From the NCBI GenBank assembly GCA_900470805.1, contig UCCA01000018.1:124001-188000 (forward strand): a stretch of DNA of 64,000 bases, written 5' to 3'. Positions 1 through 8,687 of the stretch are shown in pieces. A program made the position numbers and the translations under genes. The notes beneath the pieces were generated by a model. That model was given only the letters and a program-made list of their open reading frames with translations. It had not been told where the DNA came from and made no database searches. The stretch's first letter is position 1. Every line of letters starts with the position of its first letter. This stretch comes from Hyphomicrobiales bacterium (GTDB taxonomy: Bacteria; Pseudomonadota; Alphaproteobacteria; Rhizobiales; Rhizobiaceae).

Positions 1-1520
1 GGGTGTGACCCATCGACTTCGTTGTCTCTGAACGTACCAATCAAAAGCAGATGCCGCGTTTCCGGCTGCGTCATCAGGTTTTCAACAAGATCGAGAGATG
101 CGTCGTCGATCCATTGCAGGTCGTCGAGGAAAAGCACCAGTGGGTGTTCGGGCATCGTGAATACGCCGACGAAGCGTCGGAGTGCGTTTTGAAATCGGCG
201 CTTGGCGTCGGTGGGGCCTAGATCGGCCAACGGCGGTTGCTCACCGATCACGAGCTGTAGTTCCGGGATCATATCCACGATCAGCGATCCGCTCGCGCCT
301 AATGCATCGAGAAGCCGGCGCCGCCATGCTTGAAGTTCGGGCTCGCTCTTGCTGAGGATTTGCTGGATCGGAATGCGGAGGGCCTGTGCGAGCGTCGCAT
401 AGGGAACGTCGCGCATGAATTGGTCGAACTTGCCTGTGACGTATATTGCTCGAGACTGTACTACCAACTTGTGCAGTTCGCTCACCGCCGACGACTTTCC
501 GATGCCAGAATAGCCGGAAACTAGGACAAGTTCGGGCACTCCGGAGTCGATCACGCGGTTGAAAGAACCGAGCAAGCTCGCGACGTCATAGTCACGGCCA
601 TAGAGCTTTTCTGGAATGAGCAAGCGGTCTGGTATGTCGTGGCTCGCCAAGGAAAAAATGCCGATGCGGCCTCGCGTCTCGAGCTCGCCGAGGCAGAGAC
701 GAAGATCGTACTCGATGCCCGAAGCTGTCTGGTACCGCTCCTCGGCGGTCTTGGCGAGGAGTTTCATGGTCATCCGGGAGACGTTTTCCGGAATTGCGCG
801 CAGCCGCTCGTGCGGGGGCGTCGGCGTTCTGGCGATGTGGCAGTGTACCCATTCGACCGGATCGGAAGCAATGAATGGCAGCGACCCCGTCAGCATTTCA
901 TAGAAAGTTACTCCGAGCGAGTAGAGGTCGCTCCGCGAGTCAATCGATCGGTTCATTCGCCCCGTCTGTTCGGGGGCCATGTAAGGCAGTGTGCCCGAAA
1001 TGGATTCCGGGGGGGCGGGAGTGCTGCGCTCTCGCGATATTCGTGAGGCGATACCAAATCCGGTAAGCCATGCGTCATTCATCGCATCGTTGACCAGGAT
1101 GTTTGCCGGATTGATATCCTTGTGAATAAGACCTCGGGCGTGAAGGCCACCAAGAGCCTGCGTCAGCTTGACTGCAAGGCGAAGAAACCTTTCGATCTCC
1201 ATCGGGGTTCCGACAACGTTGCTGAGCGGCTCCGCCCCCGGATCAGTGAGAACGAGCATCGTGCGGCCATGTTCATGAACGAGGTCCAGCGGGCGGACAG
1301 CCCACGGCGCGTCGAGATGGTCTCTCAGGTCGAATTCTGCTACGAGGCGGTTAACACTTGCGATCGACGGGTTGTCGCCATTCGCCATAGCCACGATGAC
1401 AGGCTGGCTTTCCTCGTCGGGTTCATTGCGAGAACCTCTGAACAGGACGCGCTGCCCGTCCTCCCAAAGCATATGAAGGAGAGTTAGGTTGGCGGCGCCC
1501 CCGGCTGCGCGTTGCTCCAT
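1..1520 (-). CDS. Trifunctional Ser/Thr kinase-ATPase-(histidine kinase) protein, N-terminal part (cut by window edge)
   Basis: The reading frame is open from an ATG at 1520, with an AGGAAGG ribosome site about 6 nt upstream, to the left edge, giving at least 506 residues. The first ~270 residues form a PknB-type kinase domain with catalytic loop HKDINPAN and APE motif (MAPEQTG); the DFG position reads TGFGIAS, so the metal-binding Asp is replaced by Gly. A P-loop AAA_16-like ATPase follows (GYSGIGKS, later LFLDDLQWID). In this known family GAF and histidine-kinase domains come next; here they would lie outside the window. Two response regulators end just upstream in the same direction, so it is probably the sensor of that cluster. 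The missing C-terminus is inferred. Confidence 0.85.
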   Translation of the reverse strand, partial: MEQRAAGGAANLTLLHMLWEDGQRVLFRGSRNEPDEESQPVIVAMANGDNPSIASVNRLVAEFDLRDHLDAPWAVRPLDLVHEHGRTMLVLTDPGAEPLSNVVGTPMEIERFLRLAVKLTQALGGLHARGLIHKDINPANILVNDAMNDAWLTGFGIASRISRERSTPAPPESISGTLPYMAPEQTGRMNRSIDSRSDLYSLGVTFYEMLTGSLPFIASDPVEWVHCHIARTPTPPHERLRAIPENVSRMTMKLLAKTAEERYQTASGIEYDLRLCLGELETRGRIGIFSLASHDIPDRLLIPEKLYGRDYDVASLLGSFNRVIDSGVPELVLVSGYSGIGKSSAVSELHKLVVQSRAIYVTGKFDQFMRDVPYATLAQALRIPIQQILSKSEPELQAWRRRLLDALGASGSLIVDMIPELQLVIGEQPPLADLGPTDAKRRFQNALRRFVGVFTMPEHPLVLFLDDLQWIDDASLDLVENLMTQPETRHLLLIGTFRDNEVDGSH

Positions 1521-1646
1521 GTCCAGCCTTCCTCTAATTCTCCGCGAGGAGAGCTGCAGCTCGGACCCGCCTGCAGCCCTGATCGGTATGGGCTGGCGCG
1601 ACTATGTTCCTCGGCTCAGGGCGGGTCAAATCTTCCATCGGCGGCT

Positions 1647-2063
1647 TCACCTCGGCCTCGATGCGAGAGCGGCTCGGATGCATTGGACAAGTTGCTTGGT
1701 GTCGAACGGCTTGCCAAGATAGCAGACGATGCCAGAAGACAAGGCGCGTGCCCTAGCGGCGTCGCTAGGGTAGGCCGTAATCAAAATCGTGGGAGTGTTG
1801 CAGCCCATGGCAACAAGGCGGCTGTGCAATTCGAAGCCTGTCATCCGCGGCATTTGAACGTCGGACACGATGCAGGCGCTTGCGCTCAAAGCGGGCGACG
1901 CCAGGAATTCAGGCGCAGAGGCGAAGGTCGCGACGTCGAATTCCAGCCACTGCATGAGACCGGTCAGTCCCTCCCTGATGGATTCGTCATCGTCGATTAT
2001 GGAGATCAAAACTCTAGGCGTATCCGCCGGCGCATCCCGCTTCGCCCTAGTCTTCCTGTTCAT
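1647..2063 (-). CDS. Single-domain response regulator (CheY-like receiver)
   Basis: This 138-residue protein is a lone receiver domain. Acidic residues (IIDDDES) come early, the phospho-acceptor Asp lies in SDVQMPRMTG, a conserved Thr/Ser region is ILITAYPS, and the Lys is in GKPFD. There is no output domain, so it may act by protein contact or as a phosphate sink. The ATG at 2063 has a GGGGAG site close upstream and overlaps the end of the preceding FixJ-like gene by 17 bp, which indicates translational coupling. The large kinase gene follows about 125 bp downstream in the same direction. A phosphorelay among the three genes is inferred. Confidence 0.85.
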   Translation of the reverse strand: MNRKTRAKRDAPADTPRVLISIIDDDESIREGLTGLMQWLEFDVATFASAPEFLASPALSASACIVSDVQMPRMTGFELHSRLVAMGCNTPTILITAYPSDAARARALSSGIVCYLGKPFDTKQLVQCIRAALASRPR

Positions 2064-2742
2064 GTTCTCCCCGCAGCTCCGCTGGCGCGAGGTTGAGGCT
2101 CCAAGCCATCTTCACGAGATCGGCTAGCGATCGTGCTTGCATTTTCTGCATGACGCGACCGCGGTGGGCTTTCACAGTGATTTCAGTTATTCCCAGCTCC
2201 AAGCCCACCTGCTTATTCAGCATGCCGGCAACTACCAGCTCCATGACTTCCCGTTCCCGCTGGGTAAGATGGGAATACAGCTTCATAGTCGCCGCATCGG
2301 CCATGTCGCGGTCTCGTTGTCTCTCGCTGTATGCGAGCGCACTTCGAATAGCCGCCAGGAGGGCGTCCTGACGAAGCGGTTTCACTAGAAACTCGACCGC
2401 GCCTGCTTTCATGGCCTTCACGGTGATCGGCACGTCACCGTTGCCCGTAATGAAGATGATCGGCATGTCCGGGCGATCTGTTCCGATCCTTTGCTGCAGC
2501 TCGAGTCCGTTCAAATCGGGAAGGCCGACGTCGAGAAGCAGGCAGCTTGGTCCAACGGCCGGCGGCCTCAAAAGAAAGTCATTTGCAGTCTCGAACGTTT
2601 CACTCCGCCACCCCGCGTATTCTACAAGCGCCTCCAGCGACTCCCGCACAGATAGGTCGTCGTCGACTATGAACACAGTTGGCGTGATGAGCGACATGGG
2701 TTGTGATCTAGCATCGAAATTTGAAACGAGTGCAAGCATCAT
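2047..2742 (-). CDS. FixJ/NarL-family two-component response regulator
   Basis: About 231 residues: an N-terminal receiver (FIVDDDLSVRESL, phospho-Asp in LLDVGLPDLNG, Lys in LVKPLRQ) and a C-terminal LuxR-type HTH (LTQREREVMELVVAGMLNKQ, then ITEITVKAHRGRVMQKM). This is the FixJ/TodT arrangement, so it should bind DNA when phosphorylated. Adjacent ATGs at 2742 and 2739 follow a GGGAG site, with 2739 better spaced; 2697 (MSLITPTVF) is a further candidate. It is the first gene of the regulator-regulator-kinase set. The neighbouring TctAB transporter ends about 105 bp upstream on the same strand and may belong to the same transcript or be its target. Confidence 0.88.
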   Translation of the reverse strand: MMLALVSNFDARSQPMSLITPTVFIVDDDLSVRESLEALVEYAGWRSETFETANDFLLRPPAVGPSCLLLDVGLPDLNGLELQQRIGTDRPDMPIIFITGNGDVPITVKAMKAGAVEFLVKPLRQDALLAAIRSALAYSERQRDRDMADAATMKLYSHLTQREREVMELVVAGMLNKQVGLELGITEITVKAHRGRVMQKMQARSLADLVKMAWSLNLAPAELRGEHEQED

Positions 2743-2847
2743 TATCTCCCTCGCTTGGCCCTGCAGACGCCGATGGCGAAACTGTGCTCCAACAGGATCG
2801 CCTCGGTCGATTATACTATGGTGTCGGTTGGTCACGGCCAGCGGCAG

Positions 2848-4356
2848 TTAGTCACCGCCCCGAACCGACGTGTGGCCATAGGCTCTAAGGACCGTTGGGA
2901 CGATCAGGGCGACCAGTATTGCTGCGGTGATCGCGATCAAGATGATGCTGATCGGCCGTTGCACAAACACCGTAGGATCTCCGTTTGACGACTGAAGCGC
3001 CTGTCGCAGGCTGCGCTCGAACAGCGGTCCAAGCACCATGCCTAACAGCAGGGGGCCGGTCTCGCATCGCGCTTTTTTCAGAACGTAGCCGATTGCCGCG
3101 AAGATCATGACCATAACGACGTCGGAACTGCGGTTGTTGAGACTGTATACACCGATGCAGCAGAAAAGCAGAATGGCGGGGTAAAGCATTCGATATGGCA
3201 TCCGGAAAAGCCGGACCCACATGCCCACCAGCGGGAGACTGATGACCAGAAGCATTAGGTTTCCAACCCACATCGAAGCCACAAGTCCCCAGAAGATTTC
3301 CGGCTGAGCCTCTATGATGGAAGGCTCCGGAGATACGCCGTGCATCGTCATCGCCGCCAGTATCATGGCCATAACCGAGTTGGACGGGATGCCGAGTGTT
3401 AGAAGGGGAATGAACGCCGATTGCGAGGCTGCATTGTTGGCGGACTCAGGGCCTGCCACTCCCGCGATCGCTCCCTTGCCGAAACTCTCCGGAAATTTGG
3501 ACATCTTCTTTTCAACGGAATAGGAGCTGAACGCGCCCAGAGTTGCTCCACCTCCGGGAAGAACGCCGAGTACTGTGCCCAGCACGGTGCCTCGAGCGAC
3601 GGCGCCAAGGCTGTCCCTGAATTCCTGTCTTGTCGGCCATAGCGGACCGACGGGATACTTAGGAATGCTGACCACAGAATTTCGTCCCAGGTTGCTGGCT
3701 ATTTCGGCAACTCCGAAGAGCCCGACCGTCACCACGACGAAGTCGATCCCGTTAGCAAGGCTGGGTATTCCCAACGTCAAGCGCGCTGCGTCTCCATCGA
3801 TCTTGCTGCCGACCATTCCCAGTAGGAGCCCCGCGCAGACCATTCCAGTCGCCTTGAGAAGCGAGCCGCGCGCCAGCACCATCGCGGCCAGAAGGCCGAG
3901 GACACAAAGCCAGACATATTCCGGAGGGCCGAAAGAAAGAGCAACAGCGGAAAGCGCGGGTGCAGCCAGGGCCAAAGCAAGGGCGGATGTCATCCCGGCA
4001 AAAAATGACCCCATCGCTGATATTGCAAGCGCGGCGCCCGCGCGACCCTGGAGCGCCATCTGGTATCCGTCGATCGTGGTCACGGCGGAAGATGGCTCGC
4101 CTGGGAGATTGATCAGGATCGCCGTGGTCGACCCGCTGTATTGCGAACCGTAGTAAATTCCGGAAAGCATGATGATGGACGCAAGCGGGGGTAGGGAACT
4201 GGTCAGCGGCAGAAGGATTGCCATTGTCGCCGTTGGTCCGATCCCCGGAAGTATGCCGATGATCGTTCCCAGGAGCGCGCCGACGAAACAGAAGAGAAGG
4301 TTTGACGGCGTGAGCGCCTCGGAGAAGCCAAGTGTCAGAAAATCTATCATCGGCAC
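2848..4356 (-). CDS. tctA: Tripartite tricarboxylate transporter permease, TctA family
   Basis: A 502-residue, strongly hydrophobic inner-membrane protein with about a dozen membrane segments. It has the family signature GTIIGILPGIGPTATMAIL near residues 30-50 and a second repeat copy of type GTVLGVLPGGGATLGAF in the middle, as expected for the large TctA subunit. TctA is the channel subunit of TTT secondary transporters, which import carboxylates captured by a periplasmic TctC protein. A GTG start at 4356 has GAGGAAG 7 nt upstream; the ATG at 4350 is an alternative. tctB lies immediately upstream with an 18-bp gap. No TctC gene is in the window, so the substrate cannot be guessed from context. 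Confidence 0.92.
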   Translation of the reverse strand: MPMIDFLTLGFSEALTPSNLLFCFVGALLGTIIGILPGIGPTATMAILLPLTSSLPPLASIIMLSGIYYGSQYSGSTTAILINLPGEPSSAVTTIDGYQMALQGRAGAALAISAMGSFFAGMTSALALALAAPALSAVALSFGPPEYVWLCVLGLLAAMVLARGSLLKATGMVCAGLLLGMVGSKIDGDAARLTLGIPSLANGIDFVVVTVGLFGVAEIASNLGRNSVVSIPKYPVGPLWPTRQEFRDSLGAVARGTVLGTVLGVLPGGGATLGAFSSYSVEKKMSKFPESFGKGAIAGVAGPESANNAASQSAFIPLLTLGIPSNSVMAMILAAMTMHGVSPEPSIIEAQPEIFWGLVASMWVGNLMLLVISLPLVGMWVRLFRMPYRMLYPAILLFCCIGVYSLNNRSSDVVMVMIFAAIGYVLKKARCETGPLLLGMVLGPLFERSLRQALQSSNGDPTVFVQRPISIILIAITAAILVALIVPTVLRAYGHTSVRGGD

Positions 4357-4374
4357 GGTGTCTTCCTCGCCGGG

Positions 4375-4830
4375 CTAGAACGGAAGGATCGGCAGATTGA
4401 CGCCGAGACCGTAGATGAAGACCAATGCACCGAAGAGCGTCAGCAACAACGTCGAAACCACGACCTCTCTCCATCGTGAGTTTGGATCGGCAAAGCTGGC
4501 GACCGCCAAGAGCCATACTGACGAGACAATGAACCCCTGGTTCTCCGCAAAAATGGAAAATCCCGACATCGCCACCGCTAGCACTACGAGCGGCCTCAGG
4601 TTCCACTCGCCGGTGGTCCGCAACGGCAACCTGAAGGCCCGTACAAGCACGATGGCGCCGATCACGACCAGCAGCACGCAGACAATATCTGGCAGGAAAC
4701 CCGCTCCCATCCGAGCGGCCGTACCGAACGATAGATCGCGAGCTCCCCAGAACCCCAATCCTCCGAGAAAGACCAGCACGGCGCCTGCCAGGATGTCAGG
4801 CTGGTCTCTTCTTGATTGGGAGGTCTTCAT
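4375..4830 (-). CDS. tctB: Tripartite tricarboxylate transporter small membrane subunit, TctB family
   Basis: A protein of about 151 residues with four hydrophobic segments and the TctB-like start (DILAGAVLVFLGGLGFWGARDL, then GAGFLPDIV). It is the small membrane partner of TctA, whose gene follows directly. The start is placed at the ATG at 4830 (MKTSQSRRDQ); the open frame runs farther upstream, but that part is not TctB-like. No strong Shine-Dalgarno sequence was seen. A divergent or upstream tctC is absent: the next gene upstream is an AraC regulator on the same strand, about 200 bp away, which could control this pair. Confidence 0.85.
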   Translation of the reverse strand: MKTSQSRRDQPDILAGAVLVFLGGLGFWGARDLSFGTAARMGAGFLPDIVCVLLVVIGAIVLVRAFRLPLRTTGEWNLRPLVVLAVAMSGFSIFAENQGFIVSSVWLLAVASFADPNSRWREVVVSTLLLTLFGALVFIYGLGVNLPILPF

Positions 4831-5034
4831 AGCTGCACTCGCGACTGGTTGTTTGGGACCGGCGGTTATAAGGCAGCTTCCAAAAGAAGCGTTGCCACGA
4901 AGTCTCAGCAACGGTTGGAGGCAGCGCGGCAGACGTTGAAGTCTCGAAGAACAATGAAGACCACGGACTATGATCGGTCAAGGTGTCTTGGGTTGGCGCC
5001 ATCTAGTATTGGCTTTCAACACCTACAGATGCGA

Positions 5035-5568
5035 TCACAGTCTCTGCGAAAGCCACGGCTCGCGCCGCCAGGAACTCGGCGTTGTCGCAGTAGTCCGCAA
5101 GAATGCGCGGGTAAAATGGGACTGATCAAAGAAGCCGCAGCGAAGCGCAACCTCCGAAAGCTTCTTGCCGCCGCTCGCCATAATGGTTTGAGCCAAGGCG
5201 ATCCGCCTATGAATGATCCATCGATGAGGCGGCATTCCAAACGATCTCGTAAACGACCGTCGGAACTGCGTCCGGCTGAGATGAACAACGCCGGCAAGCT
5301 CATCAACCGGTATTGGTCGATGAATGTTGTCGTCGACATGGCCGAGTACCGCTTTCATCTGCCAGGACGCCAACCCGCCCGAGGCAGCTCGCTGTCCGAA
5401 CGCAACTCTGCGTTCGCGCGCGCCCTCGAGATGGAGGGCGTCCAGAGCCTTGTCGACGCATCGGACTGCCGCCTGCTCTTCAAGGTCCCATTCAGTCGCT
5501 ACGGTTTCCAGTAGCGCTCTGAATACGGCTGGCGGGACGGGCGTCAGGTCGGGAGCAATTTCCAGCAT
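5035..5568 (-). CDS. AraC-family transcriptional regulator (short form)
   Basis: 177 residues. The C-terminal ~100 residues form the double helix-turn-helix of AraC/XylS proteins (LAGVVHLSRTQFRRSFTRSFGMPPHRW, then LSEVALRCGFFDQSHFTRAF). The N-terminal ~65 residues are too short for the usual cupin effector domain, so the effector may be absent or reduced. The ATG at 5568 is preceded by GAGGAAG with good spacing. It faces away from the DUF4126 gene, with a shared 234-bp upstream region, and lies upstream of tctBA on the same strand. Its targets are not evident. Confidence 0.85.
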   Translation of the reverse strand: MLEIAPDLTPVPPAVFRALLETVATEWDLEEQAAVRCVDKALDALHLEGARERRVAFGQRAASGGLASWQMKAVLGHVDDNIHRPIPVDELAGVVHLSRTQFRRSFTRSFGMPPHRWIIHRRIALAQTIMASGGKKLSEVALRCGFFDQSHFTRAFLRTTATTPSSWRREPWLSQRL

Positions 5569-5802
5569 GAATACTTCCTCATGACAAAGGTTCGTAGGAG
5601 GATCATAACGGCAAGTCGGATGGGAGCTATTATACTGAGGTGTTCCCTGGCCGTTTGCCGATCAGGCTCGGGCGCGCCGCGGAATGTGAACCAATCGCAC
5701 AAATGCCGGACCGGCCATCCAATCTTTTTCAGCAGGCGTCTGCAACTCTGTGAGAAATATCGCGCCGGACGCGATGACTTCACTCACAAGGAGACTTGCC
5801 CC

Positions 5803-6267
5803 ATGATCGCGATCGTTGCTTCCTTCCTGATTGGCGTGGTTGCTGGCTTGCGTGCTTTGCTCGCTCCAGCGGCGGTGAGTTGGGCCGCGTACGCCGGTCG
5901 CATCGACGTGTCGGCCACATGGCTCGCATTTCTATCATACCGCTTCACTCCGTGGATCATATCGTTGCTGGCCCTGGGCGAGCTCGTCGCAGATCAACTG
6001 CCTTCGACTCCGAGTAGGAAAGTCCCTATTCAATTTGGGACCCGCCTTGTAATGGGCGCGGTCTGTGGCGCGGCCGTCGCGGCGGCTCAAGGGCTGATGT
6101 GGGTCGGCGCAATAGCCGGGATCGTAGGGTGCGTGGTCGGAACGTTCGGAGGTGCCTTGGCGCGAAGCCGGCTCGCCGCATCGTTCGGTAACGACCATCC
6201 AGCAGCGTTTATCGAGGACGGCGTGGCCCTCATCGCCGCTGTGCTCATTCTTTGGGGGCTGGCATGA
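5803..6267 (+). CDS. DUF4126-family membrane protein
   Basis: A protein of about 154 residues made mostly of hydrophobic helices with glycine- and alanine-rich segments, beginning MIAIVASFLIGVVAGLRAL. It matches the look of DUF4126 (small inner-membrane proteins of unknown role). The ATG at 5803 has AAGGAG 9 nt upstream; the longer open frame starting at 5581 has no such support. The stop codon overlaps the start of the downstream flavoprotein (ATGA), so the two are translationally coupled. This pairing of DUF4126 with a pyridine nucleotide-disulfide oxidoreductase may point to a joint role, but none can be named. Confidence 0.8.
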   Translation: MIAIVASFLIGVVAGLRALLAPAAVSWAAYAGRIDVSATWLAFLSYRFTPWIISLLALGELVADQLPSTPSRKVPIQFGTRLVMGAVCGAAVAAAQGLMWVGAIAGIVGCVVGTFGGALARSRLAASFGNDHPAAFIEDGVALIAAVLILWGLA

Positions 6268-7637
6268 TCGAGAAACTGGACGTCATCGTCATTGGCGCGG
6301 GCCAGGCGGGGCCGTCGATCGCCACGCGCTTCGCTGCGAACGGCAAGAAGGTCGCTTTAATCGAACGCGGACACGTTGGGGGAACGTGCGTGAACACGGG
6401 CTGTATGCCGACAAAGACACTCGTGGCGTCCGCCCGTGTTGCACATGTTGCCCGCAGGGCGTCGGATTTCGGAGTAATGGCTGGAGAACCCGCAATCGAC
6501 ATGCGCCGGGTGAGCGAACGTGCCCACCTTGTCACGCAGAACGCACGTGCCGGTCTCGAGTCGTGGCTCAAGCAGGCGGAGAACCTCGAATTGATACGAG
6601 GCCACGCGAAGTTCGTTGGGTCGCACGAAATCCGGGTGGGTAAGCGAATACTCACGGCCCCGAAGATTTTCATCAACGTCGGCGCACGACCGCGGATCCC
6701 TGAAATGCCCGGCATCGCCGAGGTCGACTTCTTCACAAGCACCTCCATCCTTTCGTACGCCGAAGTCCCGCGCCACCTCGTGGTAATCGGCGGCAGCTAC
6801 ATAGGATTGGAATTCGCGCAGATGTACCGGCGGTTCGGCGCAGAGGTAACGATCGTCGAGCAAGGCGCCGCGCTGATCGCTCGTGAAGACAGCGACGTTT
6901 CTGAAGCGATCAAAGACATCCTGGAACAGGAAGGCGTATCCTGCAGATTGGACGCCCGTTGCATTTCCTTTCGGCCAACTTCCGAGGGCGTCGAGGTGAC
7001 GCTAGACTGCTCGGCAGGCGCGTCGAAGATCGCAGGGTCGCATGTTGTCCTGGCGGTGGGCCGGACGCCCAACACCGACGACCTTGGTTTGGGCGTTGCC
7101 GGATTGGACGTGGACGAACACGGTTTTATCAAGGTCGACGAATCCTTGGAGACGAACATTCCCGGCGTCTGGGCAGTCGGCGACTGCAACGGCCGGGGCG
7201 CCTTCACCCACACAGCGTACAATGACTTCGAGATCGTGACGGCCAATCTTCTCGACGGGGAAGATCGCAAAGTGAGCGAGCGGGTTCGCGCGTACGCTCT
7301 TTACATCGACCCTCCGCTGGGACGCGTTGGCCTCACCGAAAAGGAAGCACGTCAGTCCGGGCGACCGTTGCTTGTCTCGTCGCGGCCGATGGCACGGGTG
7401 GGAAGAGCCGTCGAACGCGGCGAGACTGCAGGATTCATGAAAGTCGTCGCAGACGCGGAGACGAAGCAAATTCTTGGTGCGTCCATCCTGGGCGTCGAAG
7501 GGGACGAGGCGATCCATGGCCTTGTCGACGCTATGAGTGCCAAGGTGCCGTATACAGTTTTGGAATGGGCGGTTCCGATCCATCCAACCGTGTCGGAACT
7601 TATCCCGACGCTCCTCCGAGGACTAGGCCCGATCTGA
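6264..7637 (+). CDS. FAD-dependent pyridine nucleotide-disulfide oxidoreductase (mercuric reductase-like)
   Basis: 457 residues with the class-I disulfide oxidoreductase layout: FAD-binding GAGQAGPS near residues 11-18, redox motif GGTCVNTGCMPTK with Cys42 and Cys47, an NAD(P)H-binding GGSYIGLEFAQ segment near 175, the FAD motif VWAVGDCNGRG near 310, and a C-terminal dimerisation domain ending in HPTVSELIP. The NTGCMPTK form is closer to mercuric reductase-like proteins than to dihydrolipoamide or glutathione reductases, but MerA's N-terminal HMA domain and C-terminal Cys pair are absent, so mercury is not implied. The ATG at 6264 overlaps the stop of the DUF4126 gene. The substrate is unknown. 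Confidence 0.85.
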   Translation: MIEKLDVIVIGAGQAGPSIATRFAANGKKVALIERGHVGGTCVNTGCMPTKTLVASARVAHVARRASDFGVMAGEPAIDMRRVSERAHLVTQNARAGLESWLKQAENLELIRGHAKFVGSHEIRVGKRILTAPKIFINVGARPRIPEMPGIAEVDFFTSTSILSYAEVPRHLVVIGGSYIGLEFAQMYRRFGAEVTIVEQGAALIAREDSDVSEAIKDILEQEGVSCRLDARCISFRPTSEGVEVTLDCSAGASKIAGSHVVLAVGRTPNTDDLGLGVAGLDVDEHGFIKVDESLETNIPGVWAVGDCNGRGAFTHTAYNDFEIVTANLLDGEDRKVSERVRAYALYIDPPLGRVGLTEKEARQSGRPLLVSSRPMARVGRAVERGETAGFMKVVADAETKQILGASILGVEGDEAIHGLVDAMSAKVPYTVLEWAVPIHPTVSELIPTLLRGLGPI

Positions 7638-7676
7638 TTTTGGCGGGGCGGGACCGTCAGCGCTGGAGCTCGTCGC

Positions 7677-7943
7677 CTACCGCTTGTTCACGTCGCGCAG
7701 TGCGTACCAGGCGGAAGTCTCCTCTCTTGTGATTTTCGCCTGAAGCGCCGCAAGCGCCAGATCTAGTTTTCGGCTTCGCTCGGCAAGTTGAGCCAAGCTG
7801 GGCGGGCTGGCGGGTTCGGAAAAGCTGACACCGACTGCGCCTGATATGTCCATTGGGTTGACCTCGATGGTTCGGCGGCTGAGCACGGAAATCCGCGCGC
7901 TTTGAAGAGCCTTAAGATGAGCCAACCTTATTCCGGAGGCCAT
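7677..7943 (-). CDS. Small hypothetical protein
   Basis: A possible 88-residue protein with a helix-forming C-terminal half (LAQLAERSRKLDLALAALQ) that could form a short coiled coil. No known family was recognised. The ATG at 7943 has AAGG just upstream; the open frame continues to 8051, but that part overlaps the start of the VOC gene on the other strand. It is convergent with the flavoprotein gene, 39 bp away. The composition is reasonable for a real protein, but evidence is thin. Confidence 0.4.
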   Translation of the reverse strand: MASGIRLAHLKALQSARISVLSRRTIEVNPMDISGAVGVSFSEPASPPSLAQLAERSRKLDLALAALQAKITREETSAWYALRDVNKR

Positions 7944-8082
7944 TATACCTTGGTGCCGGGGCTGTCCGGTCCGGTCCGCTTGCCATCGACGACGATACCT
8001 TAGTGCAATGGCACGGTTCTCGCCCATCCATAAGCTCGTGCTCTCGCCCATCCCGAGGGGCGATCAACGAAAGGAGAGTGTC

Positions 8083-8637
8083 ATGGATAGCCAGCCAAGA
8101 TCGGCGACGTCGGACGCCAAGCCAGCAGGGGTTACGTCCGGGGTCGTGATGACGCTTGAACTCGCCGTGATTCCAGTGGTCGACGCCGAACGCAGCAAGC
8201 AATTCTATGCGGGCCTCGGCTGGAGACTCGACATCGATTTTCAGGGTGAAGACTACCGAGTCATCCAGTTCACTCCACCAGGTTCGGAGGGATCGGTGAT
8301 GTTTGGACGAAACATCACGGCCGCGGCTCCCGGTACGTCCCGCGGCCTCCACCTCGTCGTTCCCGATGTTGAGGCCGCGAGGCTAGACCTCCTGTCTCGC
8401 GGTGTCGAAACCAGCGAGCCGTACCATGACGTCGGAGGGATCTTCCATCACTCCGACGGCCGTGGCGTCGTTTCAGGCGTGAATCCTGACAGGAAAAGCT
8501 ACGCGTCGTACGTCACCTTCTTCGACCCGGACGGAAACGAATGGACCATCCAGGAAATCACGGCCCGGCTTCCAGGGCGTCCGGGCGACAGTTCATTCAC
8601 CGAGCAACTCGCCAAGGCCGTCTGGGGCCCGAACTAG
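8083..8637 (+). CDS. VOC-family (glyoxalase/bleomycin-resistance-like) protein
   Basis: 184 residues. After a polar ~22-residue N-terminal tail, the protein shows the VOC fold pattern: LELAVIPVVDAERSKQFYAG at the first beta-alpha-beta unit and TFFDPDGNEWTIQEI at the end of the second. The His/Glu metal ligands typical of glyoxalases are only partly visible, so the reaction cannot be assigned. The ATG at 8083 has a clear AAGGAG site. It lies between a flavoprotein and an OprB porin on the same strand. Confidence 0.85.
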   Translation: MDSQPRSATSDAKPAGVTSGVVMTLELAVIPVVDAERSKQFYAGLGWRLDIDFQGEDYRVIQFTPPGSEGSVMFGRNITAAAPGTSRGLHLVVPDVEAARLDLLSRGVETSEPYHDVGGIFHHSDGRGVVSGVNPDRKSYASYVTFFDPDGNEWTIQEITARLPGRPGDSSFTEQLAKAVWGPN

Positions 8638-8687
8638 AGCCTCGCTTCCACACTGTCTGTTACTGACAGCACCCTTTGGAGGGCGTC

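Noticed and set aside
3752-4606. A 284-codon minus-strand open frame inside tctA/tctB
   Set aside because: It is a shadow frame of real TctA sequence with Arg/Gly/Pro-rich composition and no domain.
6264-7637. Mercuric reductase (merA)
   Set aside because: No HMA domain, no C-terminal Cys pair and no mer genes nearby; only the general fold and redox motif match.
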